Shown here: positions 7,095 through 11,293 of the stretch, one piece after another
Numbering within the stretch: the first letter of the stretch is position 1
How the letters are laid out: each line of letters starts with the position of its first letter
Assembly (NCBI GenBank): GCA_017302355.1
Contig: JAFLDQ010000111.1
Location: 1 to 11,293, forward strand
Length of the DNA stretch: 11,293 bases
From: Dechloromonas sp.
GTDB taxonomy: Bacteria; Pseudomonadota; Gammaproteobacteria; Burkholderiales; Rhodocyclaceae
Direction of reading: 5' to 3'
Position numbers and translations under genes: made by a program
Notes under the pieces: model-generated
Seen by the model: the letters and a program-made list of their open reading frames with translations, nothing else
What the model was told of the DNA's origin: nothing
Databases searched by the model: none

Positions 7095-8291
7095 TCACGA
7101 CTCGGGCAGGCTTCCCGCGGCGAATGCGGCGAGCGCCAGGGTGGCCAGGTTGTCGACGTGGGCATCGAATGCGGCTGTCTTCTGCCGCAGGACGCCGGTG
7201 ACCCCCATCGCCAGATCGGCCGGCGCGAGCACCGTAGGCCGGGAACCGTAGCCCCAGCCCAGCGCATGGGCCGCCTGCTTGGTCATGCGGCCGGCATCAC
7301 GAACCAGGTTGACCGCGGGACGGCCGCAGGCTTCGGCGACGATCCGCCCGTGCAGGCTCGAGCCGCAGTAGGCCGTGGCGTTGGCGAGCAGGGCGCAGAT
7401 ATCCCAGAGTTCGAGGGATGCGAACACCGCGGCGGCGAGACCGGGGGTTGCCGCAAGCAGCCGCCGATAGACGTCCGGATCGTCGTGCCAGGGAGCCGCG
7501 CCGGCACGGAACAGAACGATTCCCAGGCGCGTCTCTCCCTGTACCTTCAGCAGCTGGCGGGCGATTTCACGGAGCGTTGCGTCGTCGCCGAATTCCGCGC
7601 TGAACTGCACCGCGAGATATCCCCGGGGAAAGCGCGCGGCGACGGCAGCCGGTTCGCCATCGACGCGGTGCCCGGCGATGCGCGATCCGCAGAGCCGCGC
7701 CGTCGCGACGGCCGGATCGGGGGCGAGAACGCCTGGAATGCCCGCTTGTTCCAGTTGGAGTTGCGTCAGCTGATCGCGCACCCACAGGTGGCTGGCGTGG
7801 CGCAGATTCGTGAAAACCTCCCGCCGCATCGGGACGGGCAGGGTCGCCAGCTCGACGCCGCCGATCCCGCAGTACCGGAAATTCCGCGGACGGCGGAACA
7901 AGGAACGGGGAACGAGGTAGGCGACTTGCTGCCGCAGGCCAAGCAGTTCCTCGGACCAGGCTTGGCGCGCTGGCGGATCGCGGTCGTGACCGGCGATCGC
8001 CGTGCCCGCCGCCTGCGGCGAAAGCAGCATCACCGCCGCCTCGTACAGCGAGCAGGTGAGTATTTCGCCCCCCGTGTGCACGACATCGGCGGGCTGCTCC
8101 CCCCATTCCCGGGCCACGTCGGCAATGGCGCGCACCTTCCGCCCGCCGAATGCCGTCAGATCGCGTTCGGCAAGTCCGGCGAAGACCAGCGGACGATCTT
8201 GAAGGACCGACGCGGCGATCTCGCCCAGCAGCAGGTCGCCGAAATTGTGACGGTCGAAGGCGCCAAAAAGAATCACGGGTGGATCGGACAA
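7095..8291 (-). CDS. Polysaccharide pyruvyl transferase family protein
   Basis: 398 residues. Family members (CsaB, WcaK/AmsJ) transfer pyruvate from phosphoenolpyruvate to glycan sugars as ketals. The GT-B-like fold is seen in the N-terminal ILFGAFDRHNFGDLLLGEI, the central LWVRDQLTQLQL with VLAPDPAV, and the C-terminal CGSSLHGRIVAEACGRPAV (about 309-327), the most conserved block. No signal peptide or membrane helix is seen, so it should be cytosolic. The likely start is TTG at 8289-8291, because an in-frame TAG, the stop of the upstream transporter gene, lies only four codons earlier. A GTG five codons downstream is an alternative. A GGAG lies about 12 bases upstream. No glycosyltransferase or polysaccharide export gene adjoins it, so the acceptor is unknown. 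Confidence 0.85.
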   Translation of the reverse strand: MSDPPVILFGAFDRHNFGDLLLGEIAASVLQDRPLVFAGLAERDLTAFGGRKVRAIADVAREWGEQPADVVHTGGEILTCSLYEAAVMLLSPQAAGTAIAGHDRDPPARQAWSEELLGLRQQVAYLVPRSLFRRPRNFRYCGIGGVELATLPVPMRREVFTNLRHASHLWVRDQLTQLQLEQAGIPGVLAPDPAVATARLCGSRIAGHRVDGEPAAVAARFPRGYLAVQFSAEFGDDATLREIARQLLKVQGETRLGIVLFRAGAAPWHDDPDVYRRLLAATPGLAAAVFASLELWDICALLANATAYCGSSLHGRIVAEACGRPAVNLVRDAGRMTKQAAHALGWGYGSRPTVLAPADLAMGVTGVLRQKTAAFDAHVDNLATLALAAFAAGSLPES

Positions 8292-8300
8292 TGGCGGCTT

Positions 8301-9578
8301 CTACTCCGGCCGGTCCGTTCCCCGGTCGCCCCAAGCCAGCCGGCGCCCGAGCAGCGCCCACAACACCGCCACCGGCGCGGCGCTCAGGGCGATGGCTCCG
8401 GCGGTCATCCCCGCTGCGGCAAGACCGGCGTAGATCCAGCCGCTGAGCAGGTCGCCGCCACGGTACACGGCGGCATCGATGAAGGCCTTGGACTTGTAGC
8501 GCTGTTCGCGGCCGAGATGGGTGAACAGCACCTCGCGGGCCGGCTTGGCGAGCGCGTGGCGGCCGCTGTCGTAGAGCACGCGAACGACCAGCAATGCGGT
8601 GAGCGCCAGCGCTGCCGGGGCGGCCCCGAGCGCGGCAAAGCCGAGCGCCGCCACCGCCGGCAGCAGCGAAAGCGTCGCCGCGACACCGAGACGCCGGACG
8701 ATGCGGGCGGTGAGCAGGGTCTGGGTGACGACGGTGACGACATTGACCGCCAGATCGATGCGCGCCAGGAAGGCCCGGCGCAGCGCGCGGTCGGCGATCG
8801 CCTCGCCGACCAGATGCGACTGGACGAAGTAGAGGATCGTCGAGGCGAAGGTCATCAGCAGGATCCACAGCGCGATGGTGCGCAGTTGCGGCGAGCGGAA
8901 AACCGCAACCATGCCGCTCCAGGCGCTGCCGCCGATCGGCGCCGCGGGTTCGCGGTTCAGCGTTCCCGGCGCATCGTCGGCGCGCCGGGCGATGGCGCGG
9001 GCGAGCCAGGCGGCGGCTTCGAGCGGCAGCACGGCGGCGAGCAGGAGCAGGAAGACGGGAACGTGCGGCGCCAGAACGGCGGTGCTTGCCGACCCGGCGA
9101 TTCCGCCCAGCGATGAGCCGGCCGTGATGAAACCGAAGAGCCGCCTGCCCTGATCGTCGCGGAACAGGTCGACCACCAGGCCCCAGAAGACGGCGACGAC
9201 GAACAGGGCAAAGACGCTGAGCCAGACATAGAAGATGCGGTCGATCCAGGGGCGCGCCGCTTCCGGCAGGAGAACCAGCGCCGCGTAGAAGGCGACCAGG
9301 TTGAGGGCGAAGAAGCGATTGACCAGCGGAATGAAGACACCCCGGCGCAGCCTGGCCACGGCGAGCGAATACAGCGGCACCGCCAGCAACATGACGAGGA
9401 ACACGGCGGTCCACAGCAATTGCAGATTGCCGCGGTCGGCGGCGCCGATCTCGTCGCGGACCGGGCGCAGCAGATAGAAGGCGAACAGGATGCAGAAACC
9501 ATGGGCGGTGGCGAGCAGCATCGGCGTCGTCTCGCCGGGGCGTACCGGAACCAGCCTGGCGAAGAGGTTGGCGAGCAA
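8301..9578 (-). CDS. 12-helix Tlc/NTP-transporter-like MFS membrane protein
   Basis: 425 residues with about 12 hydrophobic segments in two groups of six, split by a polar loop at about 197-230. The N-terminal VPVRPGE, the first-helix end FYLLRPVRDEIG, VVDLFRDDQGRRLFGFITAG after helix 4, and the late REQRYKSKAFIDAAVYRGGD resemble the group often annotated as NTP/NDP exchange transporter-like MFS proteins, related to the Tlc ATP/ADP translocases of intracellular bacteria. The substrate of free-living members is, to my knowledge, not established. An in-frame stop (that of the upstream reductase) lies two codons before the TTG at 9576-9578. The next ATG (codon 20) would remove VRPGE, so TTG is preferred. 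It is surely coupled to both neighbours: 3 bp from the upstream stop and 9 bp to the next start. Confidence 0.82.
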   Translation of the reverse strand: MLANLFARLVPVRPGETTPMLLATAHGFCILFAFYLLRPVRDEIGAADRGNLQLLWTAVFLVMLLAVPLYSLAVARLRRGVFIPLVNRFFALNLVAFYAALVLLPEAARPWIDRIFYVWLSVFALFVVAVFWGLVVDLFRDDQGRRLFGFITAGSSLGGIAGSASTAVLAPHVPVFLLLLAAVLPLEAAAWLARAIARRADDAPGTLNREPAAPIGGSAWSGMVAVFRSPQLRTIALWILLMTFASTILYFVQSHLVGEAIADRALRRAFLARIDLAVNVVTVVTQTLLTARIVRRLGVAATLSLLPAVAALGFAALGAAPAALALTALLVVRVLYDSGRHALAKPAREVLFTHLGREQRYKSKAFIDAAVYRGGDLLSGWIYAGLAAAGMTAGAIALSAAPVAVLWALLGRRLAWGDRGTDRPE

Positions 9579-9581
9579 GCC

Positions 9582-10511
9582 TCAGTGGTCCGCGATGGCG
9601 TCGAAATAACGCGCGATGACCTGCCGCTGCGTCGCGTCGGGCAGCCTGCCGCGGGCGGCGCCGAGGTTGTCCTCGACGTGGGCGGCTTGCGTGCTGCCGG
9701 GAATCGCGCAGGTCACCGCCGGATTTCCCAGCACGAACTTGAGGAACACCTGCGCCCAGGAGTCGCAGTCGATCTCGGCCGCCCAGCCGGGCAGCGGCCG
9801 GCTCCCGACAGTGCGAAACTGCGCGCCGCGACCGAAGGGCAGGTTGATCAGGACCGCCATGCCGCGTTCGGCGGCCAGCGGCAGCAGGCGCTGTTCGGCG
9901 CCGCGATTGCCGACCGCGTAGTCGACCTGGATGAAATCCAGCGCCTCGCGGCGCAAGATCGCTTCCATTTCGGCGTACTGGCTGGCGCTCGAACTGGTGA
10001 TGCCGATGTGGCCGATGCGGCCGGCGGCCTTCTGCTCGCGCAGTAGCGGCAACAGCGTGCCGGCGCCTCGCAGGTTGTGCAGCTGGACGAGATCGAGGCG
10101 CGCCGTGCCGAGCGCCGCGAAGGAAGCTTCGAGGCGCCGGCGTCCGTCGTCGATGGCGTCGCGGTCGACCTTGGTGGCGAGAAAGAGCCGGTCGCGCAGT
10201 CCGGTTTCGCCGAGGATGGCGCCGATGGTCCGTTCGGAATCGCCGTAGGAGGGCGCGGTATCGACCACCTTGCCGCCGAGACGGGCGAAGGTCGCCAGCG
10301 TATCGCGCAGGCGTGCGGTCCACGCCGGGTCGCCGCTGCGGAAGCGGTTGGTGCCGATGCCGACGATGGGCAGGCGGACACCGGTCGACGGCACCGGCCG
10401 GGTCAGCAGTTCCGTTTGCGCCAGCACCGTGGACGGCGCGAGCGTCGCCGCGGCGAGCGCCATGCCCGCCCTGAGGAATTCCCGGCGCGGGATGAATGGG
10501 TGACGCTTCAT
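9582..10511 (-). CDS. Aldo/keto reductase with twin-arginine export signal
   Basis: 309 residues. The N-terminus is a Tat signal: RREFLRAG (Arg9-Arg10), then the hydrophobic MALAAATLAPSTVLA and a cleavage site near residue 31. The TIM-barrel aldo/keto reductase follows with its full catalytic tetrad: Asp84 and Tyr89 in VVDTAPSYG, Lys114 in LATKV, His145 in QLHN. These enzymes reduce carbonyls with NAD(P)H. Export by Tat suggests folding with its cofactor before crossing to the periplasm, where NADPH regeneration would be a problem. The frame is open 81 codons upstream, but the ATG at 10509-10511 has AAGGAG five bases before it and directly precedes the Tat motif. It is a paralogue of the next gene upstream, 83 bp away, and the transporter gene follows after 3 bp. 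Substrate unknown. Confidence 0.9.
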   Translation of the reverse strand: MKRHPFIPRREFLRAGMALAAATLAPSTVLAQTELLTRPVPSTGVRLPIVGIGTNRFRSGDPAWTARLRDTLATFARLGGKVVDTAPSYGDSERTIGAILGETGLRDRLFLATKVDRDAIDDGRRRLEASFAALGTARLDLVQLHNLRGAGTLLPLLREQKAAGRIGHIGITSSSASQYAEMEAILRREALDFIQVDYAVGNRGAEQRLLPLAAERGMAVLINLPFGRGAQFRTVGSRPLPGWAAEIDCDSWAQVFLKFVLGNPAVTCAIPGSTQAAHVEDNLGAARGRLPDATQRQVIARYFDAIADH

Positions 10512-10516
10512 TTTTG

Positions 10517-10522
10517 CTCCTT
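10517..10522 (-). promoter_or_regulatory. Ribosome binding site deciding the Tat-reductase start
   Basis: The minus-strand sequence AAGGAG lies five bases before the ATG at 10509-10511. This is the strongest Shine-Dalgarno in the window, and it rules out the longer open frame. Confidence 0.8.
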
Positions 10523-10594
10523 TTTCGCAGTCGACCGTGGCAGGCCCTGGAATTCGCGGTTTCCCGACGCGGCCGTCCGCTTCACGTTCCGGTT

Positions 10595-11293
10595 TCAAGG
10601 GTCGAGCGGGTGACCGCGCCAGAAGCCGGGGTCGGGAATCGGGCCGGCGCCGGCGCGGGCGTTGTCGGCCATGTGCTCGGGTCGCCCGGTGCCGGGGATG
10701 GCGCAGGTCACCGCCGGCTGGCTGAGGACGAACTTCAGCAACAGTTGCGCCCAACTGGCGGCGCCGATCTCCGCCGCCCAGCCGGGTAGCGGCCGGTCAC
10801 GCAGCTGGCGCAGCAGCCCGCCGCCGCCGAAGGGACGGTTGATCAGCACCGCCATGCCGCGCTCGGCGGCGAGCGGAAGGATCCGGCGTTCGGCCTCGCG
10901 CTCGTCGAGCGAATAGTTGATTTGCAGGAAGTCGAAGCGCTCGGCGCGCATCACCGCCGCGAGTTCTTCGTAAGCGCCGGCGTGGTAATGGGTGATGCCG
11001 AGATAACGGATGCGCCCGGCCGCCTTCAATTCGCGCAGCGCCGGCAGGTGCGTCCGCCAGTCGAGCAGGTTGTGCACCTGCATCAGGTCGATCGGGCCGG
11101 CGCGCAGCAGGCGCAGCGACTCGTCGATCTGGCGTCGCCCCTCGACGCCGCCGCGGGTCCACACCTTGGTGGCGAGGAAAGCCCTGGAACGGGCGCCGGC
11201 GGCGGCGAGCAGTTCGCCGGTCGTGGCTTCGGCGCGCCCGTACATCGGCGAACTGTCGATCACCGAACCGCCGGCCGCGAACAAGGCGCGCAG
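10595..11293 (-). CDS. Aldo/keto reductase, paralogue of the downstream gene (N-terminus beyond right edge)
   Basis: The last 232 residues of an aldo/keto reductase; the frame is open to the window edge, so the true start is outside. The tetrad is intact: Asp and Tyr in VIDSSPMYG, Lys in LATKV, His in MQVHN. It is closely related to the Tat-exported reductase next to it. Shared blocks include LPLAAERGMAVLIN, RPLPGWAAEI and PAVTCAIPG, and by eye about half of the aligned positions match. A 17-bp stretch is identical at DNA level (9706-9722 and 10701-10717). The C-terminus ends GFWRGHPLDP, about six residues shorter than its paralogue and without the final helix seen there. Other frames do not restore an obvious match, so a frameshift is not supported. 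Whether it also carries a Tat signal cannot be seen. Confidence 0.9.
   Translation of the reverse strand: MRALFAAGGSVIDSSPMYGRAEATTGELLAAAGARSRAFLATKVWTRGGVEGRRQIDESLRLLRAGPIDLMQVHNLLDWRTHLPALRELKAAGRIRYLGITHYHAGAYEELAAVMRAERFDFLQINYSLDEREAERRILPLAAERGMAVLINRPFGGGGLLRQLRDRPLPGWAAEIGAASWAQLLLKFVLSQPAVTCAIPGTGRPEHMADNARAGAGPIPDPGFWRGHPLDP

Noticed and set aside
7059..7096. Inverted repeat GAGCGCC / GGCGCTC between the convergent sixA and pyruvyl transferase genes, as a two-way terminator
   Set aside because: The 7-bp arms are about 24 bases apart with no T-run, and such pairs are expected by chance at this GC content.
7158..9116. A 652-codon plus-strand open frame opposite the pyruvyl transferase and transporter
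   Set aside because: It is antisense to two recognisable proteins and is polar, Arg/Gly/Gln-rich sequence with no family features.
7567..10323. A 918-codon minus-strand open frame in another frame of the reductase-transporter-transferase block
   Set aside because: It overlaps the same genes out of frame. The translation is Arg/Ala/Pro-rich without domains.
10595..10640. Frameshift at the 3' end of the edge aldo/keto reductase
   Set aside because: The tail is shorter than in the paralogue, but neither alternative frame gives a recognisable reductase C-terminus.
10512..10754. N-terminal extension of the Tat reductase by 81 codons
   Set aside because: It overlaps the upstream reductase in another frame. 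A strong AAGGAG and the Tat motif mark the ATG at 10511.
1..11293. tRNA or rRNA genes, insertion sequences, CRISPR repeats, attachment sites
   Set aside because: No cloverleaf arms with CCA ends, transposase motifs, spaced direct repeats or terminal inverted repeats were seen. The gaps between genes are all under 300 bp.

Overview
The window is about 11.3 kb of very GC-rich, gene-dense bacterial chromosome. No rRNA, tRNA, insertion sequence, prophage or CRISPR array is visible. The protein set (MutS, a Pat/YfiQ-type acetyltransferase, TesA, YbbA, MnmH/SelU, SixA) and the codon use suggest a free-living betaproteobacterium, perhaps of the Rhodocyclales. That placement is inferred from family resemblance and composition, not from any search.

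Left block (1-3399, all minus strand, read right to left): an OsmC-family redox protein, then an 897-residue fusion of an NDP-forming acyl-CoA synthetase with a GNAT acetyltransferase (Pat family), then the first 49 residues of the mismatch-repair protein MutS, which runs off the left edge. Gaps are 89 and 62 bp, so the three could share a transcript. The acyl-CoA synthetase half keeps the phosphohistidine that is missing from the enterobacterial Pat proteins I remember.

Middle block (3398-7047): a small class I methyltransferase (+) faces away from osmC and collides tail-to-tail with the tRNA 2-selenouridine synthase mnmH (-). mnmH follows the periplasmic esterase/lysophospholipase tesA (-) after only 3 bp. 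tesA diverges from the ABC ATPase ybbA (+). The tesA and ybbA start codons sit on the same CATG palindrome, and the osmC/methyltransferase pair may be arranged the same way. ybbA lacks its usual permease partner ybbP. It is followed by a 284-bp weakly coding spacer, with one possible small ORF, and then by sixA (+), a phosphohistidine phosphatase.

Right block (7095 to the right edge, all minus strand, read right to left): two tandem paralogous aldo/keto reductases (the first cut by the window edge, the second with a twin-arginine export signal), a 12-helix Tlc/NTP-transporter-like membrane protein, and a polysaccharide pyruvyl transferase family protein. The last three genes lie in one reading frame. 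They are separated only by a stop codon plus one or three codons, and both downstream genes appear to start with TTG. This compact cassette is the most accessory-looking part of the window and the best candidate for an uncharacterised system. Its substrate cannot be read from the sequence.
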